In this document: positions 1 through 13,746 of the stretch, one piece after another
Layout: each line of letters begins with the position of its first letter
Numbering within the stretch: the first letter of the stretch is position 1
Program-made: the position numbers and the translations under genes
The notes under the pieces: model-generated
The model's input: only the letters and a program-made list of their open reading frames with translations
What the model was told of the DNA's origin: nothing
Database searches by the model: none
Source of the DNA: Cryptomeria japonica
Taxonomy: Eukaryota > Streptophyta > Pinopsida > Cupressales > Cupressaceae
Length of the DNA: 64,000 bases
Assembly (NCBI RefSeq): GCF_030272615.1
Contig: NC_081412.1
Coordinates: 23,032,432-23,096,431 of the forward strand
Direction of reading: 5' to 3'

Positions 1-108
1 ACTAGACAACCTTCCTGGCTTGGTTTCATGGAGACAGATTAGGACACATGCAAATGGATTGTTTAGACATTTTTTTATAATAAGAAATTTGGGTTTCAAT
101 GTCAATTA

Positions 109-2607
109 ATGGTACAACTAATTAAAATGACTAAAATGCTAAAAGTGGTGAAGAAGTTAGGCTTTTATGTCAAACCCAAGAAGAAGGACGAGTCTTTAAA
201 ACAAGTTGTATCGACTGTTGCTAGCGCCTTTGATACAATTGGAAAGAAAAGTCATTCTAAAGATAAAAAAGTGGCACGACGGGCAATAACAATAGCTTTA
301 GTAAGTCAAACAACTTCTATAAAAGAATGATGAGTAACATAAGTGGATATCTTAATATTCATCGCAAAAATTTGTCAAGAGATGTTAAAAGAAGAGTTAA
401 TTTTGAAAGTGATCCGACAAACAAATTGTGGACTTTTAGTGGTAGACTACCAAGGTCTGATATGAAACTTACTAGTGAAGTCAAAAATTTGATCGAAAAA
501 TTCTGGCACGATAATAGGAGAGTATCACCTAATGATAGAGATGTTCTTAAATTAAGAGTTGGGTCAAAAATTTGTGATCCACATCCAAAACACCTATTGG
601 ACATGACTCAAACTGAATTGTACAAAAAAAATTTGGATGATAAGGTGTTGACTATTAGCATTTGTCAAAGGTCTTTTGAAAAGTGTAAACCTTGGTATGT
701 TCAAATTAACAAGGAAAGAGTCACATGTTGTTGCAAAAGTCATGTTCAATTTCGCTACCATTATGATGTATTTCGATATATACGTGTTACCATGCATAGT
801 AATGGAATGTTCCAATAATGTGGTATAAATATACCACCTGAAACTATAAAGGAGTTTATTTCAAGTTTGTTTTGCAACCCACTAAATGAACAAAATTTTC
901 TTTTCAATGCATGTGTTTTTGGTGTATGTGATATATGTGGCAATCTTGCATTGTTGGATGAATGTTTGCATGAAAATATTTCAAATGATTTTGGACAACA
1001 ATTAGTTGATGTTAAAAGATTTAAAATTGTTGAGTATCCACTGAAGGATGGAAAGGTTGGAAAACGATGCAATCTAATCACTGAAAACGTTAGTGTTCAT
1101 GCATTTATGAATGAATTCAAGAGTAACATCATACCTAAATATGTTAAACACACTCAAAATGCTAGATGGCTAGATGGTCAGTTTTGAATATGTAAGGATA
1201 CATTTCCTATTGGTAGCATACTTTCGGTTGTTGACTTTGCAAAGAACTACATGCTTGCACCACAAGATGAGGTCCAATCACAATACTACAATTCCGTGCA
1301 AGTATCGATTTTTGTCCATATTGTCTATAGGCATGCACCAGATAGTACAGAAGAGGATCGCAAAATTTTGAGAGAGTACCATTTCTATATGAGTGATAAT
1401 AAATTGCACTCATCTGAGTTTGTCCAGTATTGCTTCAAGACCTTTTTCAGAATTTGAGGGAGAGAGAAATTCAGATGACACAACATCTAATATGGTCTGA
1501 TAATTGCACAGGGCAATTCAAGAATGCTAGAATATTTTATTGGTTAAGTAGGATTCATAAGAAAACTAATATCGAACACGTGGAGTTTTTTTGAGGCTGG
1601 ACACGGGAAAGGAGAACATGACGGTGTTGGTGCATGTGTTAAGAAAGCCCTTTGCAGAGAGCAACTCAAATTCGAGGAAAAGGCTAAATTTTAAAATGCA
1701 AGTGCGATTGTGGATTGGTGTAGTGCAAATTTATCCACAGGATCAAGTCAAAACTCTACAATTAGACGTTTCTTCTGGCTAGTTAAAGAGGTGAATATCC
1801 TTCCAAGATATGATTGTGATACAATCAATGGGTCAGCTAGATGGCATTCATTTAAGAGCTCTAATTCTAACACTTGGACTATATGAACTAGAGAGCTTGC
1901 ATGTTTTTATCAATTTTGTGTTGCGGGTGAATGGGAAGAATGCGAGAATACTAAATGGGTTGAAGAATGGCAACACAATTCCTTAACACCTAGTGAGACA
2001 CAATATGAAGATGTTAGAAGAAATGAAGACCTAGATCATGCATTTGCATCAGAAGATTATGATCATGTTTCAGACCTCATACAACCTGGTAATTTAATTC
2101 AATTTCTTGTTTATAACTTTAAATTATATATTTTTATGTATTGTCATATAATTTATGATTACATATTTGAATTACAAATTCTAACAAGTTTTATTTCTAC
2201 ATGTACTTAAATTTGTTTTCTAGGACATGTGTATGTTGTTGTTGCACCTGAGTATAATGATGAGCAGGTTGAGTATTGGCTAGCTAGATGTGTAGAACCT
2301 AAGAGAAAGTTGATATGTGATCAAGTAGATGATGATGGTTTTCAATATCCAATTGGGTATGTTGTGGTAGTTGGCACATGGCTACACAAATACTTAACAA
2401 GAAGGAATGGCTTACCAGCTTATGAAGACTACCAATCAGAAAAGAAGATTATACACTATTCTCATTTGGTGGTGGCAACAAACATCAAATTAGAAAGATA
2501 CAAAGGTAGACCTATTAATAAGGTATTGTGGACACTTTCAGTATAAGAGCATGAGGCAATCATAGACGCATTTTAGAAGAGAGAGGATGAAGATGGTACA
2601 TCAGGTT
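109..2607 (+). pseudogene. Degenerate transposase-like gene with one retained intron
   Basis: A long coding region can be followed across several lesions. The first block (109-330) is basic. The next runs in one frame from 327 to about 1455, with in-frame TAA at 816-818 and TGA at 1185-1187. Frameshifts near 1445 and 1590 follow, then stops at 1692-1694 and 1884-1886. A GT-AG intron at 2089-2223 joins exons seamlessly (reading QPG|HVYVVV), and the last exon runs to a TAA at 2544-2546 with a short in-frame tail to about 2607. Visible motifs are WTFSGRLPRSDMK, a Cys-rich RVTCCCKSH, SDNCTGQFKN (about 1495) and GHGKGEHDGVG (about 1597). The last two resemble the D...GKG(x)DG core of an uncharacterised transposase-like family found in animals and plants, which is recalled rather than searched. 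The role as an RNase-H-fold transposase is inference. The start may lie left of the window. Confidence 0.6.
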
Positions 2608-2769
2608 GAATCAAATTTATATGCATGTAAGTTTGTGTTACTTGTGTGAACTCTTTTATATTTAATCATGATAATTAATTTTCTTTGTCCCTTTAACATT
2701 GTATTTGTCTACATTTGATACAATTTTGGTTTCATAAACAACATTGTATTAGTTATCTTCTTCTTAATG

Positions 2770-3588
2770 TTATTTTGTGCACATTGTAATTGTGTTCCAA
2801 TTGAATTCTAATTTTTTATGATATATTATTTTATCGTAAAATAAATATGGGCAGGTGCTGGAACAATCCACTGTAGCATCCACTGCTTGATGATGGGAAA
2901 GTGTTGGAACAACTGGTGATGGAAGAGGAAGCAATGGATCATCATGCACATGGTTTCTAACCATGTCGCTCAATTTTGCTCCTGGCCTATCCTGGGGCAT
3001 GCCTCTCCCAACCCCCTGAAATGATCTAATATCAAAGTAATTGGGCTTTTTTCCCAATTCAAATTTGGCCCATAATTTAATCAAAAAATACATCGGGACC
3101 TCATGATTGGCATGTGGTGGGTGGTCAAAGACTGTCCACCACCGCTCCCAAAAGTGTCTAGCAATGCCTGGGTGCCTACACCATCGAATAGAGATCTGTG
3201 GCTTCTTCGGATCTATCTCTTCACCCATCTTAGGGTTCACAAAATATTGTTTCAAATCTATTTTTGTTATTTTTAATTCATTGACTTGTTTGTATGCGAG
3301 GCCATCAGCATAAAATGCACGCAATCCCTCTCTCCAACTATGATAGCTGTCTAGCTCGCTATCTAAACCCTGCACAGACTATACAATGCCTTGCATACTA
3401 TCTGCAAGGTGTAACAACTGCGGAGGTGGATGAAGCTCACGTCTAATAGTATGGATATCTCTAATCAAAGAATCAATAGTCGTCCTAATTGTTTGCCTCA
3501 ACTGATCGGGCGAAGGTGGAGGTGGAGGTGGGGGTGGAGGTGGAGGTGGTGCTAGACCTAATAGCTCATCTATCTCAAACTCATCCAT
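2770..3588 (-). pseudogene. Unidentified ORF with one internal stop, proline-tract N terminus
   Basis: Reading on the minus strand from ATG at 3588, one frame runs to 2770, broken only by TAG at 3381-3379. The N terminus is acidic (MDEFEIDELLGLAP) and is followed by an uninterrupted run of about 12 prolines encoded by GGT/GGA repeats. A predicted helical stretch (RTTIDSLIRDIHTIRREL) comes next. After the stop the protein continues with a Trp- and aromatic-rich segment (HFWERWWTVFDHPPHA, then KLWAKFELGKKPNYFDIRSF) that looks like a folded domain. I do not recognise the family. It lies tail to tail with the transposase-like remnant on the other strand, about 160 bp away, so both could be genes of one DNA transposon. 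That is inference. Position 3588 is preferred over an upstream ATG because upstream sequence is a 28-bp tandem repeat. Confidence 0.45.
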
Positions 3589-3619
3589 TATGTGAAAATA
3601 ATATGCATATATAGACAAA

Positions 3620-3724
3620 CATGAAAATTTATAATTACAATTACAAACACGAAAATTTACAATTACAATTACAAACATGAAAATTTACAATTACAATTAC
3701 AAAAATGAAAATTTACAATTACAA
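3620..3724. repeat. 28-bp tandem repeat, about 3.8 copies
   Basis: The unit ATGAAAATTTACAATTACAA... repeats head to tail with few changes. It lies directly upstream of the minus-strand ORF ending at 3588. The adjoining sequence to about 4000 is AT-rich with nothing recognisable. Confidence 0.85.
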
Positions 3725-3996
3725 ACTATTTAATTTACATTTCACCTTCCAAAAAAACTTATAATTAAACACAATTTAGCAACTTAAATATAAAAAAAGG
3801 AAACTCACATAGATCTATAATATTATTAATAGGTGGGTAATAATAAGCATCATTTAAGAAATATTATCCACTTAAATCAAAGTATAAGAAATATTCTACA
3901 AAATAAAACATCATAATGCCCATGCAATTCAAACAATACTTTTTAACATCTAAAGATGAATTAGTATAAGTTCCATCAAAATCATAAAAAATAATC

Positions 3997-3999
<3 letters not shown>

Positions 4000-4030
<31 letters not shown>
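4000..4030. repeat. (GA)n microsatellite
   Basis: An uninterrupted GAGAGA run of about 30 bp. Confidence 0.95.
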
Positions 4031-4033
<3 letters not shown>

Positions 4034-5690
4034 GATAATGAATAAATGACTCCATTGATTTAGATAATGAAGGTAACTTCCATGGAATTACAATTTAGTA
4101 CCCTTGCAATATTTAACCATTATCATCAATTAGGCTACCACTTTATATTTTCAACTTGATAGGATTGAATTCAACTACTCTCTTTTGGTTAATTAAATTC
4201 ATAAGTTATATCTATGAACTTGTCAATACATGTACTACTTTGTTGTGTTCTTTGCTAGAATCATTGGATTATTTAGTGATCGCAACTAGTAGTACTACAC
4301 TAAGTTGAAGCTTGAATAAATAGTAGGTTCTTTACTCTTGGAGGAGTTAAAACAAAAAAAAACTCTATTTTTTTTATATTCAATTTTATATTGGTATTTT
4401 CTTGTTCAAAGTCGCAACCCACAAAATGTGATTCCAATATTGATCTATATTTGATTCTTATTTTCATTAAATCTGCCACTAGTGTGATTTATTGTCCTCT
4501 TAACTTAAATCAAGCTATGTAAATTTAAAGCCTCATAACTTTTGATAGAGAGCATATTTTTTCATGCTTCATGTGGCATTGAAAAGGTGGTTCATAAATC
4601 TTCATAGATCACACAATTATTTTCTAGAATATTCCCTCGTATTTTGTATTTTATATTTTATTTTTTATGATTTCACATTCTAGTCATTTACTTGGACATC
4701 TTGGCACTTGAAAATGACCATCTTACATGAGATGAATTTTTTTGATATGTTTTATATGTATTGATTTTATTGATCTTTTAGTTTTTATTTGAGGAGGTAT
4801 CATAGGTTTCTCTATTCATCTTTTTTGTGGTAAAATTAGAAAGGGATAACTATGATTCTTTTGTAAAATGATATCTTGATAAGTTTTAGGTGGTGTAATC
4901 ATTTTCATTTTATGTATGGAGTCATACCTAAACTAGAAACACTAGAAACTATATAATCTTGGTGTAACATCATTGACCATGTAAGAGTGATTTGATCTAG
5001 TATCAAGATCATGGTTCTATGTGTATTGCATTGGATATTGATTTCCCCCACACACTTTGGAATAGACTTTAGGAAATCCATGGATACCCTCATATCTCTC
5101 CATTCCTATAAGATCCTATTGTAGATTGTTTCATTCCCTTTGTAGATGAAGATCGCATACCCTTTGATGGTGATACTTAAGAGGAAATTTATTATATCAT
5201 AGGTCTTGCATGTTTTGACAATTTAGAGGCTTGTCTCATTCTTCAAGTACTCATCCTATCAAGACCTAATATCCATCTTAAATGTTTTTTATTATTTTAG
5301 ATTATTATCACCAATTCCATAAACCCAATTGATTTAGTCTACATGGCATTAATCACCTTCTAAACATGACCACTTGGGATTCATATCTTTTGAATATATT
5401 ATCCTTGTTTGAGGAGTTTAGAATTACATATGTTAAATATTATTTTGAGGATATTGATATCCTCTTTCATGATTGGGCTAAGTTAGGAAGTAGTGAGGAT
5501 TAATAGTGATAACTAGAGTATTATCAATTTTTAAGAACCCTATTTTTCACACAAACAAAAAAACACATTCGTATTAATTATCATTTTAAATTTCAATTTA
5601 AACATAAATTAAACATCTAACTTTTACAAAAGAATCCTATAATTAAATACAACATTTAGAAATATAAATTTAAACATTCAGACTTTTACG
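4031..5690. other. AT-rich intergenic stretch, nothing recognised
   Basis: No reading frame longer than about 60 codons and no similarity I recognise on either strand. It is probably decayed repeat sequence. Confidence 0.5.
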
Positions 5691-5699
5691 CATGATTAA

Positions 5700-6080
<381 letters not shown>

Positions 6081-6639
6081 GGTTTATTGTTGATTTTCAT
6101 CAAGGGTTTATTGTTATTTAATTTTTTAGGGTTTGTCGTTCGTTTATTCTCTATGGTTTATCGTTTGTTTTTCTCTATTTAGGGTTTAGTGTTTGTTTTT
6201 ATGTTTAGGGTTTATTGTCTATTTTTTGTGTCTAATGTTTATTGTTCATTTACGTTTTTGTTTTTTGTTTTTTTCCTACGGTTTAAATACTATTCATGTT
6301 TTTGGTTTTTTTCCTACGGTTTTTACTATTCATGTTTTTTGCAATATTTAAAAACTAAACACTATTTTAAACATGAAATAAATAAAATAAAAGACGATTT
6401 TCAAACTTTAAAACATTAAAATTAAAAAGCAACAATAAATTAACATTTTTTTATGAAAAATAATAAAAATAAATAAAACGGAATATAAAAAATAAAACTA
6501 AATACTTGGAAGGAGGTAAAAATGGTATGGGGGGTCAGATGGGGTGAAAAAATGGGTACTCGTGCTCCTCTGAAATGTCTACCCATTTTTGAAACAGTGA
6601 AAATGATGGAAAATGGTTTAAAAATAAAAAATAAATACA

Positions 6640-6775
6640 TTTCAAAAACGGGCGCCCATTTTTTTAAAATCGGGCACCCGATTTGAAAGAAATGGGTGCC
6701 TGTTTCTTAATGGCTCGGGCACCCGAAGCTAAACGGGTGCCCGATTTGTAAAAATTGGGCACCCATTTCTAGCGG
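6640..6775. repeat. Cluster of GGGCACCC/GGGTGCCC near-palindromes
   Basis: Six copies of an 8-bp core (GGGCGCCC, GGGCACCC or GGGTGCC[CT]) occur within about 115 bp and switch orientation. Most sit in an (A/T)CGGGCACCCGATTT context. The function is unknown. They could fold into alternating hairpins, or be a decayed minisatellite in an LTR. Confidence 0.7.
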
Positions 6776-7515
6776 GCTCTTTTCCCAACCCACGGACTTC
6801 CGCGGGATTGGGACCCAACTTTGTGCGTTTACCCCATAATCTAAAGAATCTTCTTATCATCATAGATCTAATCCAATCACTATTTGTATATTGAACCAAT
6901 CCAAGTTTATTTACCTTTTCTAAATCATCATCTTTAACCAAGTATTCATTTATGATAAAAAAAGGTATTCCAACTATCACATTTTTTGTTTTGAATTTAT
7001 TAAGTAATCATTAGGATACTTCTCTTGCAAGACAAAAATATCATTATTCAATTGTTTTACCTTTGTCCGAAGAAAATAATGATCAAATTAAACCTTGTAA
7101 TTTAAGAATCATTCTTCATGGCATTTATAAACTTGTCCATTAACATTGTTATTTACTATTTAAGTTAAATCATCAATATGCAAATAAATTAGGAGTAAAT
7201 CACTTGCACTTTGAAATTTAATCTATATTAAAGGTTGATTTTCACTCATTTTCAAACCATAGAATAACAATATATCCTTCTATACCATGCTTTAGGTGTT
7301 TCCTTAAATCCATAAAGTATTATTTTTAGCATGTAGACCTTTAAATTCTATCCTACAACTCACATTCTAATGGTGATTCTAAAAACACTTCTTCACTCAA
7401 CTATGTTTTCAAAAAAATCTTAATAATATCAAATTGATAAATTTTCCGCTTAAATTGTGATACCAATGATAAAAGTGTTCTTATTGTAACCAATCAAGTA
7501 GTAGGAGAACCTATA
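6729..7515 (-). pseudogene. Ty1-copia pol remnant (RT and RNase H)
   Basis: On the minus strand a copia reverse transcriptase can be read through many stops and frameshifts. About 7440-7400 gives SQFKRKIYQFDIIKIFLK, matching the usual copia stretch around the first catalytic Asp. About 7370-7290 gives YFMDLRKHLKHGI, a worn YGLKQAPRAW-type box. About 7200 gives LLLIYLHIDDL, the YxDD box. At 6900-6880 GLVQYTNSDWI is the copia RNase H YxDSDW-type motif. The piece is heavily decayed, has no LTRs that I can see, and ends next to the dioxygenase pseudogene at about 7525. Confidence 0.65.
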
Positions 7516-7524
7516 ATACATTAA

Positions 7525-7585
7525 TAAAATGAGAACATTGGAGAAATTTGATGAGAAAATGCCCCTTAATTGGCTACACAGTCAT
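7525..7585 (-). pseudogene. Dioxygenase pseudogene, 3' fragment (intron 2/exon 2 end)
   Basis: This short stretch aligns by eye with the intact dioxygenase gene at about 38885-38996. It shows AATGAGAACATTGGAG against AATCAGAACGTTGGGG in intron 2, a deletion of about 46 bp over the splice junction, then AAATGCCCC...CACAGTCAT, the exon 2 end. It stops exactly where element A begins. The sequence resumes after element A at 31460, so both parts were one pseudogene before the insertion. Only this piece of the 3' half survives. Confidence 0.7.
7581..7585. repeat. Target-site duplication of element A, left copy
   Basis: GTCAT here pairs with GTCAC at 31460-31464 immediately outside the other end of element A. 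There is one mismatch, as expected for an old insertion. Confidence 0.75.
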
Positions 7586-8361
7586 TGTAATTCACATTTT
7601 CACCCAATGTAAATAGTTTTAAAAGTAAAGTAATTTATTAATCATTTATTATAAGGTTTTTGTGCAATATTTAATACTTTTAGAAAAAGTAATTTACTTA
7701 ATGTAATAATAGATAAGTTACTCACAAAATATATTAAATAAACATTAAAAACATAACAATATATTTATGCAGAAAATATATTCAAGAAGTAACTTTTATA
7801 AACATTAATGTACATCAATAATCAAATAGTAAAACATTAATAAAAAATATATGCAATAGTGAAACATTAGGGTAATGACTATCAATAAAATTGATAAATA
7901 CATATCTGTAAATCAAGGAGAGGCTACTTTCTAGCATGCAAAGGATTGGTTACAGGCCTAGGGTTTTCAAGCAAGGAAGCACTCCACGAGGACATGGTTC
8001 TTACACAGAACCCCACATGCCTTCATGGCATGAAATAAACACATCCCTGGCCAGGACACTCCTGAGTGTATGTTGTACCCCGAGTTGGACACACACTATA
8101 TGCCCCTTCTCCAAAGCCCAATGCCCAATGCCCAACCACCAGACCTTAACAATCCCCTCTCTTGTGCTCCTTTCAATTTATCCTCCTCTGTATTCTTCTC
8201 GGTGCCTCCTCCCCCATTCTCTATTAATTTACGGGTTTTTAATAATACCCCAAGGGTGGTTACAAAAGTCACACCCTTTCATTATAATATTTTTCTTAAT
8301 TACTTTAAAATTTATATATTCCTTTATTACAAATTCTTTCACAGGAAAGAGTCCCATAATA
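7586..8361 (-). repeat. Element A 3' LTR
   Basis: A 776-bp LTR in minus orientation. It ends in ATA where CA is expected in plus-strand terms; the right copy keeps ACA. Small reading frames inside it (7936-8381) are LTR sequence, not genes. Confidence 0.85.
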
Positions 8362-8372
8362 TTTCTCCCCCT
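8362..8372 (-). other. Polypurine tract of element A
   Basis: Minus-strand AGGGGGAGAAA is immediately adjacent to the 3' LTR, the expected position for plus-strand DNA priming. Confidence 0.7.
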
Positions 8373-11300
8373 GTAATTTAGCTATTGTCCTCAATAGAAA
8401 GAGATGCATCTACATCACAACTCAAAGAGAAACATGTAGTCATTAATTGAATATTTGCATACTTGATTATTTTTCTATTTCTATTTTAATTTACCTACAT
8501 TCTTTTCATCATTTAATTCACATAGCTTCTTTTAAATATTCTTTTTGTTCCATCTTTAAATACACAAGTTCAATCATTTTTCTAATGAATTTTTTTTTAT
8601 AAGAATTATATAGATGTTTTCAAAATATATCATGCATTTGAAGAACTTATTATAGTTTATGTGTTTAATCATTTTACTCATTCATATAGCTCCTTTTGTG
8701 AGCACACAATGCTTACCATGCATGTCTTATATATATGGTCACCCATAATTTATAAAAATATAATCTATATACTCAACATACATTCCAAGACGATATGACA
8801 ACATTCATGCATTCTAGCCTACATGAATATCCTTCATCTATCAAATGGAAAACATGTACAAATTTATTGGATTGATCAAGTCCAATAACAAAGTACAAAA
8901 TAAATTAAAATATGGTAATCTTGCCACGCATCTTAAAAATATTTAAAAAATAATAAATTATTAAAACATAATATTGGGTTTAATCATTCCTTTATTTTAA
9001 TCCAAGATGAAGGTTGGTTTAAAAAGTTAATTTATCTAGAACAATGATGATTTATATACACCCATGTTTGATGAGATGACACTTGACAAGGATATTGGTA
9101 CCTTCTGATGATGGTTAGAGATTGTTGTTTTATAGGAAATTCATAATAAAATTCACAAGAAAACTATATAGTAGTGATCCCTAAAAATACTTATGAGTCA
9201 AAGAGACCATATACACTTTATTTGTTGTTTTTCCCATTTCTTTGAAAATGTAGTACAGTATTTTTTTAATTTTAGTATATAACTATTATCTACCAAAATA
9301 TTATTAACCTTGAGATGGATTATAACTTGTGAAGCTAAGCCAAGGCCTTTCTTACATTTTCTTTTAATTTACGTTGTTGCAACCATAGAATCTTCAAAAT
9401 AGATATCATTAAATAAAGTTTTAACTATGCTTGATTGCTATCCCACATATATGGCCTAGCTAAACATAACCTGTTTTTTCACTATGAAAGATCATTGAGT
9501 ATTTGAAACCTTAGAGGTGGTTTTCCCCCCGTAAAAATTATACATGTGCTCATGTTTAAGACTAGGAAAAAAAAAAAATTAGTTCTAAATCTAGCATGTA
9601 ACATTTTACTAATTTTAGGAGAAAAGTGGTCCTAGGACCTATGGGTTATGAGCCCATGATGTAACCTATAAGAAGATACAATTACTAATTTTAAAGTGGG
9701 TAGGATTATTTACCTTACTTTTCCTAGTGATTTATATTTTCAAAAATGTTACCATGTTTAGATTATCTATCACTACAACTTCATGCACCCTTTATATACA
9801 ATCAATTAAAGGAGTGTTATATATGCCATGAATGTTCTTTTTATGGGTTATGTTTTGGCATGATAGTTTCATAGTTACTTCCATACTAAAGAGATTTTTA
9901 ATAAACCATTCTGAATAGTAAGAACCTTACACTTGAATGGACTCTCCTTTCATATTTTCACATGGTTAAAAATCCCTATCATTTTTATCTTGGACATAAT
10001 CTCTTACCTTTATTTTTAATTGTGTTTTATTAAAGGTATTCTTCAAGCAAGTTATAGTTATTTTATAACATTATTTTCTCATTTACAAGTTTCTAATGAA
10101 GCAATCATTTTAGAGGGTACAACACTTATCCTTATTTGTATTCTTGATTATTTGAAAAAATATTCTCCATGTTGATTGCTAGTTTTACTATAATGTATAA
10201 CTTAATAATAATTCACATGTACATCAATATGGAGGGAAAATATATACGAGTGAAAATTCCATGCTTGTACACTTTATTATTATTATGGTCATCATCACTC
10301 TCCTTAACAATTGATTTAGATCCTCAAATTTTTCATTTGCTAGCCTATATGTGAAATTATACCTAGTTGTCTCTACATGCAAACTTGAAAATATATTTTT
10401 AAACTCAAATTAAATCCTTCTACAACCCTTTCATTTATGTTATTGTCCTTAAGGGAATTCCCTATTCTATTTGCACAATATCATATCATAGTGGCATCAT
10501 TGAGCAATAATAGTATTATCTAAGCCTTCATCATTTTATGCATTTTTATATGCTTATCTATTGTTGCAATCATTAGTCCAATGTCATTGAATTAGTTTGT
10601 TGAGGAGTTTGATAAATGTGTACTAATGGGAATAAATTTGTGCCTAATAAATTTTCAAATTAGAGAAATATATATTTGTTATGGTCATCTATTGACTTAA
10701 AAGCCTTGTTCCAATTCTACTTTTCATGTCATAACTTTGTATGCACAAAACTCAAAACCATAGTAAAGAACAATTATTAATTCTAAATCCTCATATATAT
10801 AGTTCTCATCCCATTGATGCTCATACATCCCCTCTTCCATAATTGAAAGTTGATATCAATCCCTAATGAGGCCAAACTTTTGAATCAATCAACTCATCTA
10901 CTTATAGTTAATAAGCTATAACTGGTGCTTCTAGACATGCCATTTTATCGTTATCAATCTTGCCAAACCAATCATCTCAGTGTAATATAACTGAAACTAA
11001 TCACACAAGACATTACATATAGACTATTAGCATCACCCTTAGAAGAGTTCTAAGTGGAATACGATTGAAAGAACATTAGTAAGAACCATAGTTAAGATTT
11101 TAGCAACAAGGTTTTAGTTTAACCGATAGCCTAACATACTACAGGTAAATTTGAAGGATATCAACTATGCATAGACCATTCTTGACTTGTCTGTAAAAAC
11201 AATCTTTCTTTTCCAATCTGATAGCTTGAAAACTACTCCCATTACTTTTCCTTAGTTTGTTCTCTTACCTTTTATATATACCATTCAATTCTTAAGTTAA

Positions 11301-13730
11301 ATCCATAATCTTACCATTTAGGGGAAAAGATAATGAGAGTGAACGAGAGTCTTTCTAACTTTGTATTTATCACAAAAGAGGGGAAGAAATACAAATGATC
11401 CCTCATACATACCACAAGAATCCAAATAAAAAATAATGCACTTATATTTTCCAACTTAAAAAGAATCCATTTTCAATAGCCAAGATACGCAACTTTTAAT
11501 TTGGAAGTTCTTAAATAAGGGGGTTAATAAGGACAAATGATTGGAACCATTTGTTTTGTTTTTTAATCTATAAAATAAAATACAAATATACTACAAAAGC
11601 AAAGAGTAACTTAGGGTCATTGAGTGTGTGGCATGATATAAGGAAGCCATCACTTTCTATGCATTATTGTAAAAAATAAAATTCTCAGAAAATTTATCCT
11701 TTCCTTCACTTTTCACAAGGAAGATTCCTATATAAATTTCATGAAAGATTGGGCACAAATAACTAATTGTTTCTATCATTCTAAAAGAATTTAGATCATA
11801 TCACAATTTTAATTGAAAGAAGGTAGGGAAAGGGTAATTTAAATTACTGCTCATGAATGATACTGTATACGTTAATTTTCAATAAAGTGGGACAAATTTT
11901 GCTCTTATTTTATAATTACTGATGAGTATTTAAGTGTAGCCCATTAGGAAGGGCAATATTATGATTTTTTTTGTATTGATACTAATGTTGTAAAGATTAA
12001 TTTACAATTTCAAATCAGGTGTAATCACCTAGTGTGGACTAACCACTACCTCAGCCAAACGAACTACCCATAATTAGATGACATGGTTTTGAAAAATGAC
12101 TCGATAAATTGGTGAAAGAACTGGCATTACAGCACAAAAGAAAATATTAGTGGAATATTAATTATTATTAATTAAAATTCCTCTCTTCTCCATTTAGTTC
12201 CCAACCTATATTCTTTATCAACTTTTTATTGTTTTCTAATTGTTCAAAATGACTTGTTCTAATGTGTAGGAAAGAACAAAGTTGTCCATGAGAACCTGAT
12301 AACATTCTGGTCATTCTTTATTATTTGTTTGTTCTCTTAATATTTTGTATTTAAGGTTTTCTTTAAAAATTAAAATTGAATAACCAAGGATAAGGCATCA
12401 ATTTTTAGTATTTTTTTCCTTCACGGCCATGTTTATGCTTGAATCCATTGAATACTAAGAACCATCTATACTCTCCATTGCCAGTCAATTTGGAAAAAGT
12501 ACACTAAGGACTTACATTCTGTAGGTAATCGTAATTCCTTGTTCTCGAGGTGATCTTGCAAAGTCTTGATTCTTGTTAGATTATAAAAGCCTTGTCTAAA
12601 AAATGCAAATTACACTTTAAGACCACTGAATCGATTTAACTTGGTAAACTTTTAAAGCATGCGCACACCAACTTTCTATTTTAAGGATCAACAAAGGAGG
12701 ATACCTTTTGCTGAACTTTAAGAATGCAACATCATTATTGTTCTAAGACAATTTTGCATCATTCTAATTTTGTAGGGAAATTTTGTATATGTCACAATAT
12801 TTTGTATTAGCATCAAAAATATTTGAAGCATTGTGTAATGGTTTCTATAGCTGCTCTATAGTGCTACAAATTATCCTACAAAAGTCCTCAGCTATTTTCA
12901 GCTTGGCTCCTGAACGTGGAGAAAATAATTAGCCACTTCTATTAGACAAGAGGCTCTTGTTAATTAATGTTACTATTGTTGTGTTGAAAAGGCTTTCAGA
13001 ACTTCCAAGCAAATTTGGTACACAGAACTGGGAATGGACAATATCCAAAACTTTGAGAGGAACCCCTAAAGGTACACAATGAAACTTATAATCATAGTTC
13101 ATAGATTGAATTTGCTTTGAAAAGATGCACTTAGAAAAGTGTATCCAATCTATGCACTAATTTTATAGGTGAAAACTATCCAATATCCCCGCAATGAAAT
13201 TTGTGATTAAATATGGGTGTTTGGAAAAGCATATAGAAATATACAATGGAAGGAGTGTGAGAAAAACCCATAATAGTTCAAATATTTGATAAAATACATA
13301 AATGAAAATGTGCATAAGAACAAATATATGAAAATTTTGGATCATGTCAAAAGCCTGTGATTGAAAGGTCATATGTTAGAAAGGAAAAAGGTTGTTCTAG
13401 GTTTGATTTTACTCAAATGTATAGATTTTATTTAGATATAATGGTTGTAGTTATTTTTATTGCAAATTTGGATATATATTATGATTGAAGAATGTATTCA
13501 AATTGAATTTGCTGCATTGAGTGTAGAATAAACACAATAGGAGGTGAATTTTAATTGCAATCAAAAGTAAAATTTATCCCTAGAAATAAATCTAACTTAC
13601 CATATTAATGAGGTTGTAAATTTAATATTTATTTTTAAGATTTTTTTTATGGCTAATTGCAGGTAATTTTTTCTTCCATATAGATATGTTAACCCTAATA
13701 TGTATTTATCATTTTTGGCTTAGATCAACT
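8373..13730. other. Element A interior, no coding signal
   Basis: About 5.4 kb of AT-rich sequence without recognisable gag, pol or host exons on either strand. It has a T-rich, stop-dense composition throughout. Confidence 0.6.
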
Positions 13731-13744
13731 TGGCCCTGATACCA
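13731..13744 (-). other. Primer-binding site of element A (Met-tRNA type)
   Basis: Minus-strand TGGTATCAGGGCCA differs at one base from the common plant PBS TGGTATCAGAGCCA, which is complementary to initiator Met-tRNA. It lies two bases from the LTR edge at 13747 and fixes the element's orientation as minus. Confidence 0.8.
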
Positions 13745-13746
13745 AA

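Noticed and set aside
6120-6225. Several TTTAGGG words suggesting interstitial telomere repeats
   Set aside because: Only isolated copies in T-rich sequence, not a tandem array.
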